NCBI RefSeq assembly: GCF_002750975.1
Contig: NZ_PEJS01000002.1
Span: forward strand, 356,093-420,092
Direction of reading: 5' to 3'
From: Stenotrophomonas indicatrix
GTDB lineage: Bacteria > Pseudomonadota > Gammaproteobacteria > Xanthomonadales > Xanthomonadaceae
DNA length: 64,000 nucleotides
Part shown: positions 26,040 through 33,753 of the stretch, piece after piece
How the letters are laid out: each line of letters begins with the position of its first letter
Position numbering within the stretch: position 1 is the stretch's first letter
Notes under the pieces: model-generated
Seen by the model: the letters and a program-made list of their open reading frames with translations, nothing else
The model's database searches: none
Told to the model about the DNA's origin: nothing
Program-made: the position numbers and the translations under genes

Positions 26040-26477
26040 TCAACGTTCGGACATCTCGGTCGCCGCTTCGGCCGGACGGGGCTCGCGCAGCTCGGGCTCG
26101 GCCACCGGGCGTGCTGCCGGTCGTGCCGCAGCGGCGGGTGGCGGCCCGGCCGCCTCATCCACCTGGTCGGCGGCATCGTCTGCGGTTTCCGCCGCCTGCG
26201 CCGCCACCACCGAAGCAAACGCGGCCTGGGCGCTGGCGAACAGGCTGGACACCGAACCGACCATCTGCAGCCAACGCGCTCCGTTGACCTTGCCTGGAAC
26301 CTCCAGCTTGCCGGCGATGAACCCGCCGGCCAGACCCACCACCACGATGCGCAGTGGCGACCAGCCCTGTCGCCAGACCTGGCTGAGCACGTTCCAGTGG
26401 TCCTGGGTCTCGCCGAGGCGCACGGCCATCACCTGTTCGCAACGTTTCACACGCCGCTGCAGTGCACCGAACTTCAT
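26040..26477 (-). CDS. Hypothetical protein, YqjK-position partner of YqjD/YqjE
   Basis: 145-residue protein with one likely membrane segment (about 43-60, LRIVVVGLAGGFIAGKL) and an Ala/Pro/Glu-rich low-complexity C-terminal half. Not recognised by sequence. Its place as third gene after YqjD- and YqjE-like genes, with a 4-base overlapping start, matches the yqjD-yqjE-yqjK arrangement of enterobacteria, so a role at the inner membrane with those proteins is inferred. Confidence 0.6.
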   Translation of the reverse strand: MKFGALQRRVKRCEQVMAVRLGETQDHWNVLSQVWRQGWSPLRIVVVGLAGGFIAGKLEVPGKVNGARWLQMVGSVSSLFASAQAAFASVVAAQAAETADDAADQVDEAAGPPPAAAARPAARPVAEPELREPRPAEAATEMSER

Positions 26478-26944
26478 GGCTTGCCCTCCGGGATCTGCAC
26501 GCCGGCATCGGGATCATCATCGGTGGGCTCATCGAACAGGCCCAACCGGGACAACTGACGCCGGGTGGCGTGCATGCCGGTGTGGTGGAAGAAGTAGGAA
26601 ACGCGCCAGATCGCATAGCCGGTGACGGCCAGGCTCAGCAGCGAGGTGATCAGCAGGGCCTGCAGCCAGCTCAGGCCGAAGCTCTGCAGCAGGGCGATGA
26701 GGGTGGCGGCCAGCAACAGCCAGGCCGACGCACCGAACACGATGGCGACGCCGGCCCAGGCCAATGCGCGGCCGAACGCGCTGCGCGCCAGCGCGAAGTC
26801 CGCCGACGCCAACCGGCGCAGCGAACGCAGTGAGTGCTTGGCCGAATCGGCAGTCGCCCGGCCGGCTGCGCCGACCTGGCGGATGCTTTCGTCCAACGGC
26901 GGCGTGGCCGCCGGATCAGGACGTTGCGTGGTGTCTTCGCTCAC
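26474..26944 (-). CDS. Phage-holin-superfamily protein, YqjE-like
   Basis: 156-residue inner-membrane protein with two adjacent hydrophobic helices (about 70-92 and 98-118: FGASAWLLLAATLIALLQSF and LQALLITSLLSLAVTGYAI). These are preceded by a conserved amphipathic region (SLRRLASADFALARSAFG). This is the YqjE/holin superfamily III pattern; despite the name it is a chromosomal housekeeping protein, not a prophage gene. Middle gene of the three-gene yqj-like operon, 8 bases after the DUF883 gene. Confidence 0.8.
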   Translation of the reverse strand: MSEDTTQRPDPAATPPLDESIRQVGAAGRATADSAKHSLRSLRRLASADFALARSAFGRALAWAGVAIVFGASAWLLLAATLIALLQSFGLSWLQALLITSLLSLAVTGYAIWRVSYFFHHTGMHATRRQLSRLGLFDEPTDDDPDAGVQIPEGKP

Positions 26945-26952
26945 GCCGCAGC

Positions 26953-27315
26953 TTACTTGTCGCTGCCGCGGGCCAGCTTGGCGATGATCCAGCCGGTAGC
27001 GAAGGCCACGCCGAACGAGGCCAGCGGACGTTCGCGGATCAGCTCAGCAGCGCTGTCGATCAGGTCCTTGCCCTTGTCCATCAGCGCGTCGACCTGTTCC
27101 TTGGCGGCGGCACCACCGAACTCGGCAGCAGCCAGGCCCGACAGCGCGCTGTCGGAAAGTTCAGCCTTGACGTTGGCCTTGCCGATGCGCAGTTCGTCGG
27201 TCGCGGCGCCGGTAGCGCCCTTGATCGCACCGCCGGCAGCGCTGGCGGCCTGCTTCAGGTGGGAACCGGCTTCACCCAGGTGGTCCTTCAGGTTCTCGGT
27301 ATTGGTGGGGCTCAT
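26953..27315 (-). CDS. DUF883/YqjD/ElaB-family protein
   Basis: 120-residue tail-anchored protein. An Ala-rich helical body leads to the family signature ERPLASFGVAFATGWIIAKL, which forms the C-terminal membrane helix. YqjD and ElaB in E. coli are stationary-phase inner-membrane proteins that bind ribosomes through the N-terminus; that role is family knowledge. First gene of the operon. Confidence 0.85.
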   Translation of the reverse strand: MSPTNTENLKDHLGEAGSHLKQAASAAGGAIKGATGAATDELRIGKANVKAELSDSALSGLAAAEFGGAAAKEQVDALMDKGKDLIDSAAELIRERPLASFGVAFATGWIIAKLARGSDK

Positions 27316-27419
27316 CGAATCACTCCTGTTGCGATGGGGGAACGGGCGATCGGCGCTTGGCCGACCTGGACGTACAGCAATAGCATCACGTGGGTATAGG
27401 GGGCGTTACGGCCAGGCGA

Positions 27420-28853
27420 TCAGCGCATCACCAACTGGCCCTGCTGCTGGCCATTGTTGCGCAGCACGCGCAGCACCAGGGTGGGCGGGCGCTGCTGGAA
27501 ATTGGCGCGCCAGCTGGCCAGGTCGGCGAATTCGCCCACCGTGGCGTCGGTGATGATGTCGCCCTGCTGCAGGCCATTGGTCGCGGCGCGGCTGCCGCGC
27601 TTGACCTCGCTGACCAGCACGCCGCCCACGCCAGACTGACGCAGCGATTCGGGCAGGTCGACGAAGCTGGCACCGGTCAGGCGCGGGTCCAGGCTCTCGC
27701 CGCTGACCACGCGCGCCTGTTCCTTCAGCGTTGCCTTGATCTGCAGCGGCTTGCCTTCACGGCGAACGTCCAGGGTCAGCACGCTGCCCACCGCCGCCAG
27801 GCCTTCCACGTTGTGCAGTGCTTCGGCACTGTCCACACGCTGGCCGTTGGCCGATACCACCACGTCGCCCGGCTTCAGTCCCGCGGCGGCACCGGCCGAA
27901 CCGGCCAGCACGCGGGTCACCAGGGCGCCACGGGTTTCGCCCAGGCCCAGGCCCTGCGCGATCTGCGCGCTCAGGTTCTGGCTTTCGATGCCCAGCGTGC
28001 CGCGCACCACCACGCCATGCTTGACCAGCTGGTCGACCACGCTGCGGGCCAGGTTCGACGGAATCGCCAGGCCCAGGCCGATGTTGCCGGCCATGCTGCC
28101 CTGCGGGTTGAAGCTGGCGGTGTTGATGCCCACCAGCTGGCCCTGCAGGTTGACCAGTGCGCCACCGGAATTGCCGGGGTTGATCGATGCATCGGTCTGG
28201 ATGAAGTTCTGGTAGCCCAGCCCGCGGATGCCACTGCGGCCCACCGCCGAGACGATGCCCGAGGTGACCGTCTGGCTGAAACCGAACGGATTGCCGATGG
28301 CAACCACGAAGTCGCCCACCCGCAGCTGGTCGCTGTTGCCCAGCTTGATGTCGGTCAGGTTCTGCGCCGGAATGCGGATCAGCGCGATGTCGGTGTCGCG
28401 GTCCGAGCCGAGGAACTCGGCCTTCACCGTGCGCCCATCGGCCAGTGTCACCTGCACGTCATCAGCGTTGTCGATGACGTGGTGGTTGGTCAGCACCAGG
28501 CCTTCGGTGGCATCGATGATGACGCCCGAACCGAGTGACTCGTTGATCCGCTCCTGCGGGATGTCCGGGAACAGGCGGCGGAAGAACGGGTCGTTGAAGA
28601 ACGGGTTGCGTACCCGCACCACCTGCTTGGTGTTGACGCTGACCACCGCCGGCATCGCCTTTTCCAGCATCGGTGCAAGCGAAGGCACCGCCTGCCCGGC
28701 GACCGCGGCCGGCAGCGCTGCGGAGGTGGGCAGTACCGCCGGCAGCGGAGCGGCATCGGCACGGTTGTCCAGGTGCGCATTGAGGCCGGTGGCAACGAAG
28801 CCGCCGAAGGCAGCGGCGATTGCGAGCGTAAGCAGGGTGGGAAGCGGTCGCAT
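27420..28853 (-). CDS. degQ: Periplasmic serine endoprotease, DegP/DegQ (MucD) type
   Basis: 477-residue HtrA-family protease/chaperone. It has an N-terminal signal or anchor (about residues 5-22), a long LA loop region with FFNDPFFRRLFPD, and a trypsin-like domain with catalytic His125 (TNHHVID), Asp155 (DTDIALI) and Ser229 (NPGNSGGAL). Two PDZ domains follow (about 285-370 and 390-477). It degrades and refolds misfolded envelope proteins. Two PDZ domains and the missing Cys pair in the LA loop favour DegQ/MucD over DegP. The ATG at 28853 is chosen; the ORF extends about 107 codons further without conserved sequence. Confidence 0.9.
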   Translation of the reverse strand: MRPLPTLLTLAIAAAFGGFVATGLNAHLDNRADAAPLPAVLPTSAALPAAVAGQAVPSLAPMLEKAMPAVVSVNTKQVVRVRNPFFNDPFFRRLFPDIPQERINESLGSGVIIDATEGLVLTNHHVIDNADDVQVTLADGRTVKAEFLGSDRDTDIALIRIPAQNLTDIKLGNSDQLRVGDFVVAIGNPFGFSQTVTSGIVSAVGRSGIRGLGYQNFIQTDASINPGNSGGALVNLQGQLVGINTASFNPQGSMAGNIGLGLAIPSNLARSVVDQLVKHGVVVRGTLGIESQNLSAQIAQGLGLGETRGALVTRVLAGSAGAAAGLKPGDVVVSANGQRVDSAEALHNVEGLAAVGSVLTLDVRREGKPLQIKATLKEQARVVSGESLDPRLTGASFVDLPESLRQSGVGGVLVSEVKRGSRAATNGLQQGDIITDATVGEFADLASWRANFQQRPPTLVLRVLRNNGQQQGQLVMR

Positions 28854-29342
28854 GGGAGTCGGTTCGCAGGCTGAGGTTGGGGCCGTTGACGCATACGGTA
28901 GAACAAGCTGAATGAGTGTGTCGCGATCTGGATAAATGCCCCATGAAAATCCGACCCCCACCGCAGGCGCCGGAAAGCTGACGCGCGCACCACAACGCTG
29001 TTCGCGACAGCCGCGAGCGAGCGCCGCAAGGCACGCGGGCAGCGCCCTGATACACCGCGACACTTGCGCAGTTCCGCGCATCCCGACCTTGCGATGACGC
29101 TCAGTGCTGCGCGGATGTGTGGCTGCTGCCAGTGCCTGCATCTGCACGCCAGCAGCAGGCAGGCTGCGCAGCACACTGCTTAAAAAAAGGGATTTCCTGA
29201 CTGCGGGGCACGTCAGCCGCCGCTATCGCTTACTCCAGTTGCGTCGCACCGGATGCGATTGGCCGGCCGTGCCCGTTCCACGATAGCCATTGTCGGTATA
29301 GCATCGCCCCGTTTTGACAATCCAGGCCCCCAGGAGGGCAAC
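28854..29342. other. Long divergent intergenic region
   Basis: 489 bp between the divergent degQ-type gene and the histone-like gene. It holds the two promoters. A seven-A run at about 29181 and an imperfect hairpin CTGACTGC/GCACGTCAG at 29200-29219 are visible; on the minus strand they would read as a stem then a U-tract. No gene or known RNA family is recognised. Confidence 0.5.
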
Positions 29343-30257
29343 ATGAGCAACGGTAATGGTGTGTCGGTCGTGACCGACGCCGTCGAGAACGTGAAAGAAA
29401 CCGCCACCAACGTCGGCGAGACCATCGCCCACGCCGCCGAAGACGCAGTGAAGTCGGTCAAGAAGACCGTCAAGCGCGCCCGCAAGGCTGCCACCACCCG
29501 CGTCGCCAAGGCCAAGAAGGTCGTGGCCAAGGTCGAGAAGACCGTTGCCAAGAAGGCCGAGAAGGCTGCCAAGTCGGTCGGCAAGACCGTTGCCAACGCC
29601 AAGAAGAAGCTGGAAGCGGCCAAGAAGAACGCCAAGGCCGAAGCGGCTGCCCTGAAGAAGGAAGTGGCCAAGAAGAAGGCGGCTGCCGGCAAGACCGTGA
29701 CCAAGAAGGCTGATGCTGCCAAGAAGACCACCAAGGCTGCCGGCAAGAAGGTCGCTACCGTGAAGAAGGCCGCCACCAAGAAGGTTGCGACCGCCAAGAA
29801 GGCTGTGGCAAAGAAGACCGCTGCTGCCAAGAAGGTTGTCGGCAAGAAGGTCGCTACCGCCAAGAAGGCTGTGGCCAAGAAGACCGCGGCCGCCAAGAAG
29901 GTCGTCGGCAAGAAGGTCGCTACCGCCAAGAAGGCTGCGGCCAAGAAGACCGTCGCTGCCAAGAAGGTCGTCGGCAAGAAGACTGTCGCTGCCAAGAAGG
30001 TCGTCGGCAAGAAGACCGTCGCTGCCAAGAAGGTCGTCGGCAAGAAGACCGCCGCTGCCAAGAAGGTCGTCGGCAAGAAGACCGCCACTGCCAAGAAGGT
30101 TGTCGGCAAGAAGACCGTTGCTGCCAAGAAGGTTGCCGGCAAGAAGGTCGCTGCTACCCGCAAGACGGTCGCCAAGAAGGCTGCACCGCTGAAGAAGGCC
30201 GTGGCCAAGAAGGCTCCGGCCAAGAAGGCCGTGCGCAAGGCTGCCAAGCGCAAGTAA
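29343..30257 (+). CDS. Histone H1-like Lys/Ala-rich DNA-binding protein
   Basis: 304-residue, extremely basic protein. Residues 1-35 are neutral to acidic ([19 protein letters not shown]). The rest is almost entirely Lys, Ala, Val, Thr and Gly, arranged as an 11-residue tandem repeat of the form [11 protein letters not shown] (about ten copies between residues 140 and 285). It ends in [11 protein letters not shown]. This resembles the AlgP/Hc1-like and eukaryotic H1 C-terminal tails, which bind DNA without sequence preference. The ATG at 29343 has AGGAGGG 5 bases upstream, an excellent ribosome-binding site. Roles in nucleoid compaction or transcription are inferred. The repeat makes copy number likely to vary between strains. 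Confidence 0.88.
   Translation: MSNGNGVSVVTDAVENVKETATNVGETIAHAAEDAVKSVKKTVKRARKAATTRVAKAKKVVAKVEKTVAKKAEKAAKSVGKTVANAKKKLEAAKKNAKAEAAALKKEVAKKKAAAGKTVTKKADAAKKTTKAAGKKVATVKKAATKKVATAKKAVAKKTAAAKKVVGKKVATAKKAVAKKTAAAKKVVGKKVATAKKAAAKKTVAAKKVVGKKTVAAKKVVGKKTVAAKKVVGKKTAAAKKVVGKKTATAKKVVGKKTVAAKKVAGKKVAATRKTVAKKAAPLKKAVAKKAPAKKAVRKAAKRK
29750..30165 (+). repeat. In-gene 33-bp tandem repeats
   Basis: Tandem 33-bp units of the form GTCGGCAAGAAGACC...GCCAAGAAG within the histone-like gene, several nearly identical at the DNA level (for example around 29950-30100). They encode the [11 protein letters not shown] repeats and are a likely site of slippage. Confidence 0.8.
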
Positions 30258-30270
30258 TCGCGCGTGGTTC

Positions 30271-30325
30271 GAAGGCCCTTCCGCTCATCGGGCGGGAGGG
30301 CCTTCTGCGTTTTCGGGGGGGGCTG
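30271..30325 (+). terminator. Intrinsic terminator after the histone-like gene
   Basis: GAAGGCCCTTCCG pairs with CGGGAGGGCCTTC across a short loop, followed by TGCGTTTT. It lies 14 bases past the stop codon. Confidence 0.8.
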
Positions 30326-30395
30326 ATCGTTGCCTGGCGTGGATCTGCGGCAGCAGCCTGGGGCAAGATGAAGGTCTTCCGCAGGAGCCCTGACC

Positions 30396-31094
30396 ATGCG
30401 CGGCATCGATTTCAGTTCCTGGCAGGGCGTGCTGTCCACCCTGGCCGGGTTGGTCCTGATCACCCTGCTCGGCGTGGGCATCCGCCTGCTGGTGATGCAG
30501 ACCCTGCAGCAGCGCCGCGAACGAGAGAATCGGCAGATCAATGAGCGGCTGCGTACCTTGATGGCGGCCTACAAGACGCTGGGCGGCTCCTTCACCGGTG
30601 AGCTGGGGGTCGATCCAACCCACCTGCGCGACCTGCGCCAGCGGGCCCACGAAGAAGGCATCGCCGAGCCGGGCTCGGATCGGGCCCGGCGCATCCGCGA
30701 TGCGGTCGAAGCGGCCTTGTCGGACATCCTGCTGCTGGGCACCGACGAGCAGGTACGGCTGGCCGCGCGCGCTGCCAGTGAACTGGCACAGGGGCGTGCG
30801 GTGCACACACACGAACTGGTGATCTCGCTGCGCGACTTCGTCCGCGAGGCGCTGGACCTTGCGCCGGTACCGGCCGACCTGGAGATCCCGCGCCAGGGGC
30901 CTACCCGCCCTGCGGGCAGCGGTGGCGGAAGTGGCAAGGGCCGCAACGAGGGCGACGCCAAGGGCGGTCGCACCGGTGGAGGTGGCGGCGGTGGCGGCGG
31001 CATGGGTGCCGGAATGGGCGGGCTGGGTGTGGGTGCCGGTGCTGCGCTGGGTGCCGGCCACGCGGCCGGTGAGGATGAAGCGGGCGCCCGCTGA
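30396..31094 (+). CDS. Hypothetical membrane-anchored protein with Gly-rich tail
   Basis: 232-residue protein. One N-terminal membrane helix (about 13-33, STLAGLVLITLLGVGIRLLV) precedes a charged helical domain (about 38-165). The tail (170-232) has a run of ten glycines and repeated GxG units, likely disordered. The helical domain resembles a cytosolic regulatory or scaffold region but no family is recognised. An isolated gene between the histone-like gene and a convergent DUF1428 gene. Confidence 0.6.
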   Translation: MRGIDFSSWQGVLSTLAGLVLITLLGVGIRLLVMQTLQQRRERENRQINERLRTLMAAYKTLGGSFTGELGVDPTHLRDLRQRAHEEGIAEPGSDRARRIRDAVEAALSDILLLGTDEQVRLAARAASELAQGRAVHTHELVISLRDFVREALDLAPVPADLEIPRQGPTRPAGSGGGSGKGRNEGDAKGGRTGGGGGGGGGMGAGMGGLGVGAGAALGAGHAAGEDEAGAR

Positions 31095-31109
31095 GGACGC
31101 CCGCCCGCG

Positions 31110-31469
31110 TCAACGCTTGAGTTCGAAGATCGGCTCGAATCCGCCGTAGATCATCCGTGCACCGTCGAACGGCATGGGATTCTTCGACGGGTCCAACCGC
31201 GGGTCTTCCATCATTTTCTGCATGCCTGCATCGCGGGTGGCCTTGTCCGGCCACTCGATCCAGGAAAACACCACGGTCTCCTCCGCCGTGGCTTTCACCG
31301 CGCCGAAGAAGTCGGTGGTCTTGCCGTGCGGCACGTCATCGCCCCAGCACTCGACCACGCGCAGCGCGCCGTGTTCGAGGAACACCACGTCGCCGCTGCG
31401 CGCGTGGGCGAGGAACTTCTCCTTGTTGGCGGTGGGCACCGCCAGGACGAAACCATCGATGTAGCTCAT
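31110..31469 (-). CDS. DUF1428 family protein (YbaA-like)
   Basis: 119-residue soluble protein of the DUF1428 family, dimeric alpha-beta barrel fold. Recognisable blocks are MSYIDGFVLAVPTANKEKF, ALRVVECWGDDVPHGKTTDF, VVFSWIEWPDKATRDAGM and the late PFDGARMIYGGFEPI. No enzymatic function is established for the family. Convergent with the Gly-rich protein gene, 15 bases apart. Confidence 0.9.
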   Translation of the reverse strand: MSYIDGFVLAVPTANKEKFLAHARSGDVVFLEHGALRVVECWGDDVPHGKTTDFFGAVKATAEETVVFSWIEWPDKATRDAGMQKMMEDPRLDPSKNPMPFDGARMIYGGFEPIFELKR

Positions 31470-31528
31470 CGCTTGCCTCCGGAATGGACCGTGCCAGGTA
31501 CACGGCCTTCATTGAGTCGACGCTTCAG

Positions 31529-31633
31529 GGCGCGGCAAATCGACATCGATTGCCGCGCCATTGAATCGAAGCGCGTGCGCGTACCGCGCGCGTATGCCTG
31601 AGCCTTGCTGAATCAATGCAAAAAATTCAGCAA
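31529..31633. promoter_or_regulatory. Two inverted repeats upstream of ax21
   Basis: The first (31529-31559) is a long hairpin with GGCGCGGCAA against TTGCCGCGCC and an inner ATCGA pairing. The second (31605-31633) is TTGCTGAAT and ATTCAGCAA, 9-bp perfect arms around an 11-base A-rich centre. Both lie 115-220 bp upstream of the Ax21 start. The second has the look of a regulator operator; the first could be a terminator or attenuator. Confidence 0.4.
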
Positions 31634-31747
31634 TGCGAAGACCGCTGTTTTCAGGGAGCGTTGTGGCGAATAACGGAGAATTTACATTCCCGATGCGATG
31701 GCGCCCTGGCGCTGCTGCACACCATAAGAAAGTAAAGGTGTACCCCC

Positions 31748-32320
31748 ATGAAGAATTCGCTGATTGCTCTGGCTCTGGCCGCTGCCCTGCCGTTCACCGC
31801 TTCGGCCGCCGAGAACCTGTCCTACAACTACGCCGAGGCTGACTACGCCAAGACCGACGTTGACGGCATCAAGGCTGATGGCTGGGGCGTGAAGGGTTCC
31901 TACGGCTTCCTGCCGAACTTCCACGCTTTCGGCGAGTACAGCCGTCAGGAAGTCGACCACACCAACATCAAGGTTGACCAGTGGAAGGTCGGTGCCGGCT
32001 ACAACGTCGAAATCGCTCCGTCGACCGACTTCGTTGCGCGCGTCGCCTACCAGAAGTTCGACCAGAAGCACGGCCTGGATTTCAACGGCTACAGCGCTGA
32101 AGCCGGTATCCGTACCGCGTTCGGTGCCCATGCTGAGGTCTACGGCCTGGTCGGTTACGAAGACTATTCGAAGAAGCACGGCGTCGACATCGACAGCCAG
32201 TGGTACGGCCGTCTGGGTGGTCAGGTCAAGCTGAACCAGAACTGGGGCCTGAACGGCGAGCTGAAGATGAACCGCCACGGCGACAAGGAATACACCGTCG
32301 GCCCGCGCTTCAGCTGGTAA
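31748..32320 (+). CDS. ax21: Ax21 family outer-membrane/secreted beta-barrel protein
   Basis: 190-residue exported protein: signal peptide MKNSLIALALAAALPFTASA, then an eight-strand outer-membrane barrel ending in VGPRFSW with C-terminal aromatic. It follows Xanthomonas Ax21 closely by eye (KADGWGVKGSYGF, VARVAYQKFD, YEDYSKKHGVD, KLNQNWG). Ax21 was once proposed as a quorum signal and rice XA21 ligand; that claim was withdrawn, and the protein is now seen as an outer-membrane/vesicle protein influencing biofilm and motility. S. maltophilia strains carry more than one paralogue. It has AAAGGTG upstream of the ATG and a strong terminator after it. Confidence 0.9.
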   Translation: MKNSLIALALAAALPFTASAAENLSYNYAEADYAKTDVDGIKADGWGVKGSYGFLPNFHAFGEYSRQEVDHTNIKVDQWKVGAGYNVEIAPSTDFVARVAYQKFDQKHGLDFNGYSAEAGIRTAFGAHAEVYGLVGYEDYSKKHGVDIDSQWYGRLGGQVKLNQNWGLNGELKMNRHGDKEYTVGPRFSW

Positions 32321-32357
32321 TTGCATCTACGGCGCGCCCGCGCGCTGTTCGTGCTGA

Positions 32358-32384
32358 AACAGGCCCGGCATTGCCGGGCCTGTT
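32358..32384 (+). terminator. Terminator hairpin of ax21
   Basis: AACAGGCCCGGC and GCCGGGCCTGTT form a perfect 12-bp stem with a three-base loop, 37 bases after the ax21 stop. The T-rich end is part of the stem. Confidence 0.75.
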
Positions 32385-32511
32385 GCGTTGTGGGGAATCA
32401 GAACAGAGTCTGACTGCGATGCGCGGCGTCATGTTGCATTGCAATGAATTGGATTCCGCCACCGCCAGTGGCGCCCTACGGTGGATATCCCGTGCTGCCG
32501 GATACACCGCG

Positions 32512-33189
32512 ATGCCGCCCGTACTCCCACCGCTGCTCCCCGACCGGCCGCGCCGTCTGGCGCTGCTGGATCCGCATCCGGTGCTGCGGCTGGGGGTGGA
32601 AGTGCTGCTGCACCAGCACAGCGGCGTGCACGTGCGCGGCAGCTACGCCAACGAAGATGACCTGGTGGAACTGCTGCAACGCGAACCCGGCTGCGTTGAC
32701 CTGCTGGTGATCGATGCGCTGCCGCTGGGGGATCTTGGCGACGGGTTGCAGCTGCTGCGCGGATTGTCCCGGCGCTGGCCCAGCCTGCCGATACTGGTGC
32801 TGTCGGCGCACTGCAATGCCAGCACCGTGGCCACGACGATGCAGGCCGGCGCACGCGGCTTCCTGTCCAAGGCGACCACGCCGGAAATGCTGCTGCGCGC
32901 GGTGGACGTGGTGGCCCGCGGTGGGCGGTTCGTGCCCCCGGAGCTGCGCACGCAGCTGAATCGATCGCGCGCTCGGCGCATGTCGGCGCCCAGCCTGACG
33001 CCACTGAGCCGGCGTGAACGCGAAGTGCTGCGGCTGGTGCTGCAGGGGTGCAGCACCGGCGAAGTGGCCCGGCGCTTCCAGCGCTCGGCCAGCACCATCA
33101 GCACGCAGAAGAAGGCGGCCTATCAGAAGCTCGGCATCCGCAGCGATCTCGAACTGTTCCGCATCCGCCACCTGCTGGAGTGTGGCTGA
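32512..33189 (+). CDS. Orphan LuxR-family response regulator
   Basis: 225-residue protein with an N-terminal receiver (Asp68 in LVIDAL as phosphoacceptor, Lys120 in FLSKATTPE, single acidic Asp20 in place of the usual pair) and a C-terminal LuxR helix-turn-helix (LTPLSRREREVLRLVLQGCS, SASTISTQKKAAYQKLG). The DNA-binding half with TIS-QKKAAY resembles the RcsB/BvgA subgroup. No histidine kinase is adjacent. The ATG at 32512 is chosen; the frame is open upstream. Confidence 0.85.
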   Translation: MPPVLPPLLPDRPRRLALLDPHPVLRLGVEVLLHQHSGVHVRGSYANEDDLVELLQREPGCVDLLVIDALPLGDLGDGLQLLRGLSRRWPSLPILVLSAHCNASTVATTMQAGARGFLSKATTPEMLLRAVDVVARGGRFVPPELRTQLNRSRARRMSAPSLTPLSRREREVLRLVLQGCSTGEVARRFQRSASTISTQKKAAYQKLGIRSDLELFRIRHLLECG

Positions 33190-33198
33190 CGGGCGCGC

Positions 33199-33588
33199 TT
33201 ACTCGCCCTGGTACTGCTTTTCCTCGACCAGCGCCGAACCGGCAACACGGTTGATCTCGTTCTTCACCTGCACGCGTTCGCCGTTGGTGCCGTACACGCC
33301 GCGCGCCAGCTGGATGAACGCCTCGTCGAATACCTGCGCCGCTTCCTTGTCGCGCAGCTGGTCCTGGATCTCCCACATGCGCTCGTTGATGGCCTTCAAC
33401 TGCGTCTTCAGCGCGGCCAGGGCCGGCTGCGCGTCAAGCTGCTGCTGCAGCAGCGGCAGCAGGCCGTCAAGCTCGGTGCGCACGTTGGCCAGCTTGGTCG
33501 CATCGTCGATGCGCTCGGCCTTGATCTCGAGAATGGTGATCTTGTCGATCAGCTCGCCGATCGATACCGGGGTCAGGATGGCGTCCAC
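33199..33588 (-). CDS. DUF6165 family protein
   Basis: 129-residue, mostly helical soluble protein with the block ILTPVSIGELIDKITILEIK at its start and RMWEIQDQLRDKEAAQVFDE in the middle, which I associate with DUF6165 from memory. Function unknown. The GTG at 33588 is selected because AGGAA lies 9 bases upstream and the sequence immediately begins the conserved region. Convergent with the LuxR regulator gene and divergent from the TorF porin gene. Confidence 0.7.
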   Translation of the reverse strand: MDAILTPVSIGELIDKITILEIKAERIDDATKLANVRTELDGLLPLLQQQLDAQPALAALKTQLKAINERMWEIQDQLRDKEAAQVFDEAFIQLARGVYGTNGERVQVKNEINRVAGSALVEEKQYQGE

Positions 33589-33753
33589 GTGGTTGGTTCC
33601 TGGAAATAGGCCCGCATGATACCGCGCCCACCGCAGCGCGGATTTACGCTGAATTTGCGCTGGCACGGCAGCATCGCCATCGAACCGTTACGGCCCTGCC
33701 ATCGACACTGCCGTCCCGGCGGACAGACCGCCTTCGACGAGGAAGTGAGTGCA

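Noticed and set aside
26474..26944. Possible prophage because of a holin-superfamily protein
   Set aside because: It is the YqjE-type chromosomal protein in a yqjD-yqjE-like operon; no phage genes are nearby.
29250..30541. Minus-strand frame over the histone-like gene
   Set aside because: Its Phe/Leu/Ala-rich translation is the reverse complement of Lys/Ala codons; the plus strand has an ideal ribosome-binding site and start.
31748..32320. Ax21 as a quorum-sensing signal
   Set aside because: The published claims of signalling and XA21 binding were withdrawn; only an outer-membrane protein role is supported here.
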